A DNA stretch of 64,000 nucleotides from NCBI GenBank assembly GCA_902631535.1, contig CACOYX010000003.1, positions 45,285 to 109,284 on the forward strand. Reading direction: 5' to 3'. This DNA is from an uncultured Pelagibacteraceae bacterium. Its GTDB lineage: Bacteria; Pseudomonadota; Alphaproteobacteria; Pelagibacterales; Pelagibacteraceae. The stretch's first letter is position 1; each line of letters opens with the position of its first letter. The notes under the pieces are model-generated. The model saw nothing but the letters and a program-made list of their open reading frames with translations. It ran no database searches and was not told where the DNA came from. Below, in pieces: positions 25,499-33,902 of the stretch. A program made the translations under genes and the position numbers.

Positions 25499-26262
25499 TG
25501 GGAATATTTCTTAAAGATATAAATTTAAAAGGTAAAACAGCTTTAATTACCGGTGCAACAAAAGGTTTAGGTAGAGGTGCAGCTATAGCAATTGCTGAGG
25601 CTGGAGGAAATGTTATTGCTATTGGAAGAAATCAATTAGAACTTAATACTTTAAAAAAAGAGGTTAAGAAATTTAAAGTAAATTACATACCATTTAATTG
25701 TGATGTAAATAACTATAATAAGATGAAATCTTTCATAACTAAACTTAAGCAGCTTGACATTTTAGTTAATAATGCTGGAACAAATATTCCAGAGCCTTTT
25801 TTAAATGTAAAAAAATCTTCAATGGAGACTTTATTAAATGTGAATACTAAAGCAGTTTTTAATGTCGCTCAACTTTGTGCTAATCAAATTATTAAGTTAA
25901 AAAGAAAAAGTGGATCAATTGTTAATATTTCCTCTATTTTTGGACTTGTGGCTGGGCAAAAAAGAACTGTTTATAGTATGACTAAATTTGGTGTTGAGGG
26001 ATTAACTAAAGGAATGGCATTAGATTTAGCAAAACATAATATAAGAGTTAATAGCGTCTGCCCTAATATTGTTTTAACTCCAAGAACTAAAAAATACTTT
26101 GCAGACAAAAAATATAATAAATATGTTAAAGAAAATACTCCAATTAACAAAGTTGTTACTGTAAGTGATGTTGCCACTTCGATAACATTTCTAGCATCTG
26201 ATGCAGCTTCAATGATAACTGGAACATCAATAGTTATTGATGGAGGTTGGACTGCAAAATGA
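25498..26262 (+). CDS. SDR-family oxidoreductase, second of a tandem pair
   Basis: Also 254 residues, with TGATKGLG (18-25), NNAG (91-94), S145-S146 and Y159-x3-K163 at the same coordinates as the preceding SDR. About half the residues look identical, so the pair probably arose by tandem duplication and then diverged. The ATG shares one base with the upstream stop (TAATG); the frame reads back further, but that extension lies inside the first gene. Its TGA overlaps the M23 peptidase ATG. Confidence 0.85.
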   Translation: MGIFLKDINLKGKTALITGATKGLGRGAAIAIAEAGGNVIAIGRNQLELNTLKKEVKKFKVNYIPFNCDVNNYNKMKSFITKLKQLDILVNNAGTNIPEPFLNVKKSSMETLLNVNTKAVFNVAQLCANQIIKLKRKSGSIVNISSIFGLVAGQKRTVYSMTKFGVEGLTKGMALDLAKHNIRVNSVCPNIVLTPRTKKYFADKKYNKYVKENTPINKVVTVSDVATSITFLASDAASMITGTSIVIDGGWTAK

Positions 26263-27053
26263 AGTTTATATTTTTATTATTAATCTTTCTTTTTTATTAC
26301 TTAAATTTAGGTGCAATAGAATTTTTAGGAAAATTTGAGCAAGGCTCTTTTATTTTGGGAAAAACAAAACCAAACTCCAAAGTAAAAATAGACGATAAAA
26401 AAATCAGAGTTTCTAAAGATGGATACTTTGCTTTTGGTTTAGACAGAGATAGAAAAAATGACGTAGTAATCAAAATTAGTGAGAGTGGAAAAACAGAAAT
26501 AATTGAAAAACAAGTTATAAAAAGAAAATATAAAATTCAAAGAATTGATGGATTGCCATCAAAACAAGTAACTCCACCACCTGAAGTATACGATCGAATA
26601 AAAAAAGATAATATTTTGATTGGTAAAGCTAGGTCAATTGATACTGCTTATGATTTTTTTAAAGGAAATTTTATCTATCCAATAGATAAATATATAATTA
26701 CAGGTGTTTACGGTAGTCAAAGAATTTTAAATGGTAAACCTCGAAGACCACACTACGGTATTGATTTTCATGCTCCTGAAGGTACTCCTGTAAAAGCGAT
26801 GATGGATGGTGAGGTCACTTTATCAGAAAATGATATGTATTTTACTGGTGGTACAATTATTTTTGACCATGGTCACGGCATAAGTACATTGTATATGCAT
26901 ATGAAGGACATTAAGGTTAAAGTTGGTCAAAAAATAAAGAAAGGACAGATAGTTGGAACTTTGGGACAAAGCGGTAGAGCAACTGGACCTCATTTAGATA
27001 TAAGATTAAATTGGTTTGATGTGAAGTTAGATCCAGCATCAATTTTAAAATAA
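26259..27053 (+). CDS. M23-family peptidase (LytM domain), secreted
   Basis: A 264-residue protein with an N-terminal signal or anchor (MKFIFLLLIFLFYYLNLGAI), an N-terminal beta-rich region, and a C-terminal LytM domain. H165 and D169 (HYGID) are present, as is H214 in LYMHM. The last motif reads GPHLD (243-247), with D247 where the second zinc histidine of HxH normally stands. Either Asp substitutes or activity is altered. It would trim peptidoglycan crosslinks or regulate an amidase in the periplasm. The ATGA overlap with the SDR decides the start. Confidence 0.85.
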   Translation: MKFIFLLLIFLFYYLNLGAIEFLGKFEQGSFILGKTKPNSKVKIDDKKIRVSKDGYFAFGLDRDRKNDVVIKISESGKTEIIEKQVIKRKYKIQRIDGLPSKQVTPPPEVYDRIKKDNILIGKARSIDTAYDFFKGNFIYPIDKYIITGVYGSQRILNGKPRRPHYGIDFHAPEGTPVKAMMDGEVTLSENDMYFTGGTIIFDHGHGISTLYMHMKDIKVKVGQKIKKGQIVGTLGQSGRATGPHLDIRLNWFDVKLDPASILK

Positions 27054-27057
27054 TATT

Positions 27058-27798
27058 ATGCTTAACAAAGAAGATTTGGACTACTTTAATTACGGAAATA
27101 TAGAAAATAAAAAATTTTGGAAAAGACTTAAAGAAATACCTGATTTTAAGAACAAATCTATTTTAGATTTTGGTTGTGGTCATGGCTCACTATGTATTGA
27201 TATTGCTAAAAGCGGTGCGAATTCGGTTACAGGGATAGATATAAATAAAAAATTGTTAAAATTTGCAACAGAAAATTTGAACACCAATTACAGTGACGTA
27301 TCAAAAAAAATTAAATTTGAAGAGAAAGATTTATTGAAAGATAATTTCAATAAGAAATTTGATATAATTGTAACAAAAGATACTTTTGAGCATTCGTTAA
27401 ATTTACCAGATATTTTAAATAGATTTTACGATCTTTTAAATGATGGTGGTAAAGCATATATCGGATTTGGACCACTTTATAATTCATATAACGGCGATCA
27501 TGGTAGAACGCAGTTAAAGATACCTTGGATGCATGTAATATTATCAGAGAAGACAATAATAAAAAGATACAACAAGCAAAATTCTAATAAAATTGATAGA
27601 ATTGAAGATCTAGGATTAAGTAAATATTCTTTTAAAGATTACAAAAAAATTTTTAGTGAGTCAAAGTTTAAAATAGATTATTTTATAACCAATCAATCCG
27701 ATCACCCTGTGGGAAAAGTTTTTAATATTTTAAGTAAAATAAATTTTTTAAAGGAATATTTTACTTTTAATATTTATTGCATCTTAAAAAAAATCTAG
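27058..27798 (+). CDS. Class I SAM-dependent methyltransferase
   Basis: A 246-residue protein with SAM motif I SILDFGCGHGSL (34-45), the acidic residue in VTGIDINKK, and the post-motif FDIIVTKDTFEH. The rest contains an extended DNA-like PWMHVILSEKTIIKRY that resembles ubiquinone- or sugar-methylating Methyltransf_11/23 members. It is the last plus-strand gene before the convergent carbamoyltransferase. The acceptor is unknown. Confidence 0.72.
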   Translation: MLNKEDLDYFNYGNIENKKFWKRLKEIPDFKNKSILDFGCGHGSLCIDIAKSGANSVTGIDINKKLLKFATENLNTNYSDVSKKIKFEEKDLLKDNFNKKFDIIVTKDTFEHSLNLPDILNRFYDLLNDGGKAYIGFGPLYNSYNGDHGRTQLKIPWMHVILSEKTIIKRYNKQNSNKIDRIEDLGLSKYSFKDYKKIFSESKFKIDYFITNQSDHPVGKVFNILSKINFLKEYFTFNIYCILKKI

Positions 27799-27807
27799 AT
27801 TTAGATA

Positions 27808-29643
27808 TTAGTCTAATTCAAAATTATTTTTATAATTTTTTGCAAGAGACTTATCTTGTTGATCTTTAAATAAAATAAAATCTTCCAAAACTAAAATATC
27901 GAGGTTTGTTCCCATAAAACAATTAAATGCATCTTCTACGGAACAAACGATCGGTTCACCACGAACATTAAAAGAAGTATTTACAAGCACTGAGCAATTT
28001 GTGATTTTTTTAAATTCTTTTATAAGATCGTAGTATCTTGGATTAGTTTCCTTGTGGACAGTCTGAATTCTAGCTGAATAATCAACATGTGTTACTGCTG
28101 GAATACTTGACCTTTTGATATTTAATTTGTCTATACCAAATAAATTTTCATCTTCTGTTTTCATTTTTATTTGTTTATCTTTTTTGACTTCAGAAACTAA
28201 AAGCATATAAGGGCTGTCATTGTCCAATTCAAACCAATCATTAACATCTTCCCTCAAAACAGAGGGTGCAAAAGGTCTAAAACTTTCCCTAAATTTTATT
28301 TTTAAATTTAATTCTTTTTGCATTTTTTCAGACCTTGGGTCTGCTAATATTGATCTTCCACCAAGAGCTCTAGGACCAAATTCCATCCTTCCTTGAAACC
28401 AACCTACAGTCCTACCATTTGCAAGTTCTTTCGCTGTTAAGGTTGTAATTTCATCTCTATTAAATTGCCTATAATTTGCTTTCAATGATTTAAGCTCTTT
28501 TTCAATAAAATTATTTTCAAATTTTGGACCAAGATATGCGCCTTTCATTTGATCTCTAAATTCTAACCTGGGCTTCCCTAGTTCATGATGCCAATAAGCT
28601 AAAGCTGCACCTAACGAACCTCCTGCATCCCCTGCTGCTGGCTGTATCCAAATATTGTCGAATTTCTTTTCTTTTAAAATTTTTCCATTTGCTACACAAT
28701 TTAAAGCTACGCCTCCTGCAAGACAAAGATTTCTTATTTTATATTTAGATAAAAGATTTTTTGTTATTTTTAACAATATTTCTTCAGTAACAGATTGTAT
28801 TGACGCAGCTATATCCATATGAAATTCAGTTAATAAATCTTTTTTAGAGTCTCTTACAGGTTGGCCAAAAAGTTCAGAAAATTTATTATTCGTCATTGTT
28901 AATCCAGTAGCATAATTAAAATATTTCATGTCAAGTTTAAAAGAGCCGTCTTCTTTTAAGTCTATAAGTTTTTCCAATATAATGTTTTTAAAAATAGGTT
29001 TACCATAAGGAGCAAGTCCCATTAATTTGTATTCACCACTGTTGACCTTAAAACCTGTGTAATAAGTAAAAGCAGAATATAATAACCCTAATGAATGAGG
29101 AAAATATATTTCTTTTAATATCTCTAATTTGTTTTTTTTTCCAATTGCTACTGTCGTGGTAGCCCATTCGCCTACGCCATCTAATGTTAAAATAATAGCT
29201 TCTTCAAAAGGTGATGGGAAGAATGCGCTAGCTGCGTGACTATAGTGATGTTCAGAAAATTTAATTTTACTTAAATCATTGAAATTTTTGTCATGTTCTT
29301 TTAGTTTATCAAATAAAAACTTTTTTTGAAAAAGTTTTTCTCTTAGCCATATTGGCATTGATAAGCTGAATGATTTAAAACCTCTTGGAGCGAACGCCAT
29401 ATATGTTTCTAAAAGTCTTTCAAATTTTAAAAATGGTTTTTCAAAAAAGACAATGTGATCTACTTCATTTAAACTTAAATTTGACTCTTCAAGCACGTAT
29501 TTTATGGCGTTAAAAGGATATCTTGGATCATGTTTTTTTCGTGAAAATCTTTCTTCTTGTGCTGCTGCAATTATATTTCCATCTACAATGATTGCGGCTG
29601 CGCTATCATGATAAAATGCGGATATTCCTAATATAGAAGTCAC
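27808..29643 (-). CDS. Carbamoyltransferase (NodU/TobZ family)
   Basis: A 611-residue protein with the two-domain architecture of O-carbamoyltransferases. The N-terminal Kae1-like ASKHA domain has ILGISAFYHDSAAA (4-17) and the histidine cluster SEHHYSHAASAFF (about 129-141), plus CLAGGVALNCVANGK. The C-terminal YrdC-like domain includes MEFGPRALGGRSILADPR. It uses carbamoyl phosphate and ATP to carbamoylate a hydroxyl group, often on sugars or natural products. The start is a GTG at 29641-29643 overlapping the TAG of the DUF5989 gene by one base. Acceptor unknown; a surface-glycan sugar is plausible. Confidence 0.88.
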   Translation of the reverse strand: MTSILGISAFYHDSAAAIIVDGNIIAAAQEERFSRKKHDPRYPFNAIKYVLEESNLSLNEVDHIVFFEKPFLKFERLLETYMAFAPRGFKSFSLSMPIWLREKLFQKKFLFDKLKEHDKNFNDLSKIKFSEHHYSHAASAFFPSPFEEAIILTLDGVGEWATTTVAIGKKNKLEILKEIYFPHSLGLLYSAFTYYTGFKVNSGEYKLMGLAPYGKPIFKNIILEKLIDLKEDGSFKLDMKYFNYATGLTMTNNKFSELFGQPVRDSKKDLLTEFHMDIAASIQSVTEEILLKITKNLLSKYKIRNLCLAGGVALNCVANGKILKEKKFDNIWIQPAAGDAGGSLGAALAYWHHELGKPRLEFRDQMKGAYLGPKFENNFIEKELKSLKANYRQFNRDEITTLTAKELANGRTVGWFQGRMEFGPRALGGRSILADPRSEKMQKELNLKIKFRESFRPFAPSVLREDVNDWFELDNDSPYMLLVSEVKKDKQIKMKTEDENLFGIDKLNIKRSSIPAVTHVDYSARIQTVHKETNPRYYDLIKEFKKITNCSVLVNTSFNVRGEPIVCSVEDAFNCFMGTNLDILVLEDFILFKDQQDKSLAKNYKNNFELD

Positions 29644-29795
29644 TAAAATATTGTATAAATAAAGGGTGCTACCGCAGAGCCTTGGCTAAGAACAATCAAA
29701 ACTCCGAATAAGGCCAAAACAATTATTATTGGTAACAACCAATATTTTTTTCTCTCCATTAAAAATTCCCGAAACTCTTTAAAAAATTCGATCAT
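29643..29795 (-). CDS. DUF5989-type small membrane protein
   Basis: This 50-residue protein begins MIEFFKEFREFLMERKKYW, a basic amphipathic segment, followed by one hydrophobic helix (about 19-37) and a short tail SQGSAVAPFIYTIF. That pattern matches the DUF5989 proteins encoded beside NodU/TobZ carbamoyltransferases and SxtJ. Its ATG directly follows the SxtJ stop and its TAG overlaps the carbamoyltransferase GTG. It is easily missed because of its length. Confidence 0.75.
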   Translation of the reverse strand: MIEFFKEFREFLMERKKYWLLPIIIVLALFGVLIVLSQGSAVAPFIYTIF

Positions 29796-30176
29796 TTAAA
29801 ATTGTTTTTTCATTGAACCAATATTTTTTTTTCTTTTTATCCAATAAGTTTCATCTTTTTTTAGAAACTTTAATCCCAGTAAATCTTTACCAAACATTCT
29901 TACAATAAGACTTACTGGAGTAAGAATGATAAAGTATACCAAAGCCATTATAACTGGTGAAATGATAATCCCCAGTATTTCGCCTAATTTTATCCAAAAT
30001 TTATTTAATGGAGTAAGTAATGGTGAATTAATAGTTCCAAGAATTAAAAAAATTAGAGAGGTTATTATAAAATAGTAATTTAAATTTTCGCCATTTTTTA
30101 ATGGCCACAAACCTAATATTAGAAAAACAATAAAAAATAGTAAGCCGAAACTTCTATTAGAACTTTTAGATTTCAT
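29796..30176 (-). CDS. SxtJ-family membrane protein
   Basis: A 126-residue protein with about four spans (10-26, 32-48, 63-80, 82-98) and a C-terminal basic tail. It is of the SxtJ type, named from the saxitoxin cluster but widespread next to carbamoyltransferases. Position, immediately before DUF5989 and the carbamoyltransferase without spacing, supports the assignment. The function is unknown; it may hold the carbamoylation machinery at the membrane. Confidence 0.72.
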   Translation of the reverse strand: MKSKSSNRSFGLLFFIVFLILGLWPLKNGENLNYYFIITSLIFLILGTINSPLLTPLNKFWIKLGEILGIIISPVIMALVYFIILTPVSLIVRMFGKDLLGLKFLKKDETYWIKRKKNIGSMKKQF

Positions 30177-30183
30177 TTTAAAA

Positions 30184-31965
30184 TTAGTTTAAACCTTTTT
30201 GAGGCTTCATGTCCTCTTTTTTAATTCCTGCTACTCTTACAGGTTTTTTCATAGCATCTCTTCTAAACGGTTCGCCTAGTTCTTGATTTAAAATTACCTC
30301 AATAAACGTTGTGATGCCTTTCTTTTGGTCTTCACAAGATTGTTTGATCGCTTTTGTGGTTTCTTCCATAGTCTTAACTGTAACTCCTTTTAAACCACAT
30401 GCATTAGCAACTTTTGCGTAACTTAATTCTGGATCTAATTCTGTCCCTATAAAATTATTATCAAACCAAAGAGTAGTATTTCTTTTTTCTGCACCCCACT
30501 GATAATTTCTAAATATAACCATTGAAATAGCTGGCCATTCTTCACGTGCACATGAGCTCATTTCGTTCATACTAATTCCAAAAGCTCCGTCACCTGCAAA
30601 ACCAATTACAGGAGTATCAGGACATCCAATTTTAGCGCCTAAAATAGATGGAAATCCATAGCCGCAAGGTCCAAATAAACCTGGTGCTAAATATTTTCTA
30701 CCTTTTTCAAATGTTGGATAAGCATTTCCTATTGCACAATTATTTCCTATATCACTAGAAATTATTACATCTTCTGGCATTCCAGCTTGTATCGCTCTCC
30801 AAGCTTGTCTAGGTGACATTCGATCTTTATCTCTATCTCTTGCCTCTTTATTCCAAACTGTTCCTGGATCATCGTCTTCATGATCTAAACCAGAAAGTTT
30901 TTGTAACCAAGCTGATTTTGTTTGATGAATTAGATCTTTTCTTTTTTGTCTGTCAGTATCACCTGCCTTTGGAGACAATTTGCTTAATAATTGTTGAGAA
31001 ACCAACTTAGCATCTCCACAAATTCCAACTGTAACTTTTTTAGTTAAACCTATTCGGTCTGAATTCATATCAACTTGAATAATCTTTGCATTCTTCGGCC
31101 AATAATCAATTCCATAACCCGGTAAAGTTGAAAAAGGATTTAGTCTTGTGCCTAAAGCTAATACTACATCCGCTTTAGCGATTAATTCCATTGCAGCTTT
31201 TGATCCGTTATAACCTAATGGACCGACTGCTAATGGATGGCTCCCTGGAAAACTATCGTTATGTTGGTAACCAGAACATACCGGAGAATCTAATTTTTCA
31301 GCAAGCTTCACACAGTCTTTAATTGCTCCACCAATTACCACGCCTGCGCCTGATAAAATTACAGGAAATTTTGCGCTAGAAAGTAATTTTGCTGCTTCCT
31401 CTATCGCTGCTGCGCCGCCAGCCTGTCTTTCTAATCTTACGATTGGAGGTAAATCAATATCTATTACTTGTGTCCAATAATCTCTCGGTACATTTATTTG
31501 CGCTGGAGCTGAACCTCTAATGGCTTTTTCTATAACTCTATTTAAAACTTCTGCAATTCTAGATGGATCTCTAACTTCTTCTTGATAACAAACCATGTCT
31601 TTAAATAAATTCATTTGTTCAACTTCTTGGAATCCACCTTGACCCATTGTTTTATTTGCAGCTTGAGGTGTGACTAAAAGAAGTGGAGTGTGATTCCAAT
31701 ATGCAGTTTTTATTGGAGTAACCAAACCTGTTATGCCTGGTCCGTTTTGTGCTACTACCATTGACATTTTTCCTGTAGCACGTGTGTAACCATCAGCTAT
31801 TAAACCACCGTTTGTCTCATGGGCTACATCCCAAAAAGTAATTCCTGCATCTGGAAAAATATCTGAAATAGGCATAAACGCAGAACCGATGATACCAAAG
31901 GCATGTTCAATACCATGCATTTGTAAAACTTTTACAAAAGCTTCCTCTGTTGTCATTTTAGCCAT
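30184..31965 (-). CDS. xsc: Sulfoacetaldehyde acetyltransferase
   Basis: A 593-residue ThDP enzyme with Xsc-specific features: N-terminus TTEEAFVKVLQMHGIEHAFGIIG, WDVAHETNGGLIADGYTR carrying the ThDP-activating glutamate, and the C-terminal GDG motif in GFAGDGAFGISMNEM. It desulfonates sulfoacetaldehyde with phosphate, giving sulfite and acetyl phosphate in the cytoplasm. AGGAG at 31970-31974 lies just before the ATG and favours the first Met of MAKMTT. It is divergent from suyAB across 77 bases. The substrate would come from the taurine aminotransferase encoded at 4.5 kb, and acetyl phosphate would go to the Pta-type enzyme encoded at 13 kb. Confidence 0.93.
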   Translation of the reverse strand: MAKMTTEEAFVKVLQMHGIEHAFGIIGSAFMPISDIFPDAGITFWDVAHETNGGLIADGYTRATGKMSMVVAQNGPGITGLVTPIKTAYWNHTPLLLVTPQAANKTMGQGGFQEVEQMNLFKDMVCYQEEVRDPSRIAEVLNRVIEKAIRGSAPAQINVPRDYWTQVIDIDLPPIVRLERQAGGAAAIEEAAKLLSSAKFPVILSGAGVVIGGAIKDCVKLAEKLDSPVCSGYQHNDSFPGSHPLAVGPLGYNGSKAAMELIAKADVVLALGTRLNPFSTLPGYGIDYWPKNAKIIQVDMNSDRIGLTKKVTVGICGDAKLVSQQLLSKLSPKAGDTDRQKRKDLIHQTKSAWLQKLSGLDHEDDDPGTVWNKEARDRDKDRMSPRQAWRAIQAGMPEDVIISSDIGNNCAIGNAYPTFEKGRKYLAPGLFGPCGYGFPSILGAKIGCPDTPVIGFAGDGAFGISMNEMSSCAREEWPAISMVIFRNYQWGAEKRNTTLWFDNNFIGTELDPELSYAKVANACGLKGVTVKTMEETTKAIKQSCEDQKKGITTFIEVILNQELGEPFRRDAMKKPVRVAGIKKEDMKPQKGLN

Positions 31966-32042
31966 AAATCTCCTAAAAAAATATTCTGAAAAAACTAGCT
32001 TTCATTATACTAAATTTTAGTCTATATCCATTAGATATTTTT
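31966..32042. promoter_or_regulatory. Shared divergent promoter region of xsc and suyAB
   Basis: Only 77 bases separate two outward-facing sulfonate-desulfonating genes. On the minus strand a perfect TATAAT (plus-strand ATTATA at 32004-32009) is well placed for xsc, giving a leader of about 33 bases with AGGAG. On the plus strand TATATC at 32023-32028 could serve suyA, leaving only about 8 bases before its ATG and no Shine-Dalgarno, so near-leaderless translation is possible. No clear operator repeat is visible. Confidence 0.5.
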
Positions 32043-32330
32043 ATGTCACAGCCCGATCTCATTATACACGACGAAAAAGATAACGTGGGAGTTGTTGTAA
32101 TAGAAACCACCAAAAAAGGCCAAGATTGTAGCGCCTGGATAATGGAAAACGACAAAACTGTTAAAGTTCCATCTACAAATGAAGTTCCTTTAGGACACAA
32201 AATTGCACTAAAAGACCTAAAAGTTGGAGACACAATTTTCAAGTATGGGCATGATATTGGAAAAGTAGTTAAAGAAATTAAAAAAGGTGAGCATGTTCAT
32301 GTTCATAACGTAAAAACAAAAAAGTGGTAA
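32043..32330 (+). CDS. suyA: (2R)-sulfolactate sulfo-lyase small subunit
   Basis: This 95-residue protein is a SAF/UxaA-N-type domain ([16 protein letters not shown] at the start, [17 protein letters not shown] in the middle, ending in a histidine-rich [11 protein letters not shown]). In the UxaA/SuyAB family the small and large subunits together bind iron and eliminate a group from a hydroxy acid. Here the substrate is most likely (R)-sulfolactate, giving pyruvate and sulfite. It is followed by the large subunit and divergent from xsc. Altronate dehydratase-type specificity is the alternative, but no hexuronate genes are present. Confidence 0.82.
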   Translation: MSQPDLIIHDEKDNVGVVVIETTKKGQDCSAWIMENDKTVKVPSTNEVPLGHKIALKDLKVGDTIFKYGHDIGKVVKEIKKGEHVHVHNVKTKKW

Positions 32331-32337
32331 ATTGAAT

Positions 32338-33504
32338 ATGGAAATTCCAAAAAGTTTTTTAGGTTATAAAAGAGAGAACGGAAGAGCCGGAACAAGAAAC
32401 CACGTAATCATTCTTCCTGTTGATGACATCTCTAACGCTTGTGCTGAAGCAGTTGCAAATAATATTAAAGGAACAATAGCATTACCTCATTCTTATGGAA
32501 GATTACAGTTTGGTGCAGATTTAGAATTACATTTTAGAACAATGATTGGTACGGGCAGAAATCCAAACGTTGCCGCTGTTATTGTTATTGGGATAGAGCC
32601 AAAATGGACAAAAAAAATTGTCGATGGGATTGCAGAAACTGGAAAACCAGTTGAAGGTTTTCACATTGAAAGAAGTGGAGACATTCAAACAATAATGAAA
32701 GCATCTAAAAAAGCACAAGAATTTTCTATGTGGGCATCTGAGAAGCAAAGAGAGGAATGTCCAATGAGTGATTTATGGATATCAGTTAAATGTGGTGAGT
32801 CAGATACAACATCGGGCTTAGCATCCAACCCAACCGTTGGCAATTTAATGGATAAACTAGAGCCTCTTGGGGTTCACTTATGTTTTGGAGAAACTTCAGA
32901 GTTGACCGGCGCAGAGCAAGTTTGCGCTAAAAGAGGGGCAACACCAGAGGCTCAGAAAAAATTCATGAAAACCTGGAGTGCTTATAACGATTTTATTTTA
33001 AAAGAAGCGACTGATGATTTATCAGAAAGCCAACCAACAGCAGGAAACATTGCAGGCGGTCTGACAACTATTGAAGAAAAAGCATTTGGAAACTTTCAGA
33101 AAATAGGTTCAAGAAAATTTATAGATGTTTTAGAGCCAGCCGAAGAACCTAAAAAAGGAAAAGGTTTATATTTTATGGATACTTCCTCTGCGGCTGCTGA
33201 ATGTGTAACTCTTCAAGCAGCAGGTGGGTTTAATATTCATCTTTTTCCCACTGGACAAGGAAATATAATTGGCAATCCAATAGAACCAGTTGTTAAACTT
33301 ACAGCAAATCCTTTGACTGCAAAGTTAATGAGTGAACATGTCGATTGCGATGTTTCAAAAATTTTATCTAGAGAAATGAATCTAGATCAAGCTGGTGACA
33401 AACTTATAGAAACGACACTTAAGGTAGCTAATGGAAGATTAACATGTGCTGAAGCTTTGGGTCATAGAGAGTTTGTAATGACTAAGCTTTATCGAAGTGC
33501 ATAA
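32338..33504 (+). CDS. suyB: (2R)-sulfolactate sulfo-lyase large subunit
   Basis: A 388-residue UxaA-C-type protein with [20 protein letters not shown] at its start (given as [10 protein letters not shown]), the [18 protein letters not shown] segment (about 145-162), and a cysteine-rich centre typical of metal-dependent hydro- or sulfo-lyases. With SuyA it should split sulfolactate to pyruvate and sulfite. The frame opens at a TTG at 32332, but the ATG at 32338 is the better start. Its TAA shares one base with the ATG of the HIT gene. The context (xsc, sulfite exporter, apr) supports SuyB over altronate dehydratase. Confidence 0.84.
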   Translation: MEIPKSFLGYKRENGRAGTRNHVIILPVDDISNACAEAVANNIKGTIALPHSYGRLQFGADLELHFRTMIGTGRNPNVAAVIVIGIEPKWTKKIVDGIAETGKPVEGFHIERSGDIQTIMKASKKAQEFSMWASEKQREECPMSDLWISVKCGESDTTSGLASNPTVGNLMDKLEPLGVHLCFGETSELTGAEQVCAKRGATPEAQKKFMKTWSAYNDFILKEATDDLSESQPTAGNIAGGLTTIEEKAFGNFQKIGSRKFIDVLEPAEEPKKGKGLYFMDTSSAAAECVTLQAAGGFNIHLFPTGQGNIIGNPIEPVVKLTANPLTAKLMSEHVDCDVSKILSREMNLDQAGDKLIETTLKVANGRLTCAEALGHREFVMTKLYRSA

Positions 33505-33902
33505 TGTCTTCAAGCTTAGAGGACTGTATATTCTGCAATAAAACAAATTGTAAAGTAATCTCGTCATCAAAACATTTTTTTATAATTCGAGATACGGCTT
33601 ACCCTGTCACAAAACATCATACTTTGATAATTACAAACAGACATGTAGATGATTTTTTTGATTTAACTAAAGATGAAATGAGTGATTTAGATGAAGTTTT
33701 AAAAGAACAAAAGAAAGAATTAAAAAAATTAGATAAAGAAATAAGTGCCTTTAATGTTGGAGTTAATATTGGAAAGGATGCTGGTCAATCAATAATGCAT
33801 TGTCACATCCATCTAATTCCTAGAAGAAAAGGAGATGTAGAAGATCCTAGGGGTGGAGTGAGAGGCGTAATACCTGAAAAACAAAAATATAAAAGAAAAT
33901 AA
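33504..33902 (+). CDS. HIT-family nucleotide hydrolase/transferase
   Basis: This 132-residue protein has the HIT motif HCHIHLIPR (about 100-108, H-phi-H-phi-H) and an N-terminal zinc-type pair C8 and C11 (DCIFCNK). HIT proteins hydrolyse nucleoside phosphoramidates or dinucleotides; some members cleave adenosine 5'-phosphosulfate. That is worth noting between suyB and the apr genes. TAATG overlap places it in the suyAB operon. Its stop directly abuts that of the convergent exporter gene. Confidence 0.88.
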   Translation: MSSSLEDCIFCNKTNCKVISSSKHFFIIRDTAYPVTKHHTLIITNRHVDDFFDLTKDEMSDLDEVLKEQKKELKKLDKEISAFNVGVNIGKDAGQSIMHCHIHLIPRRKGDVEDPRGGVRGVIPEKQKYKRK

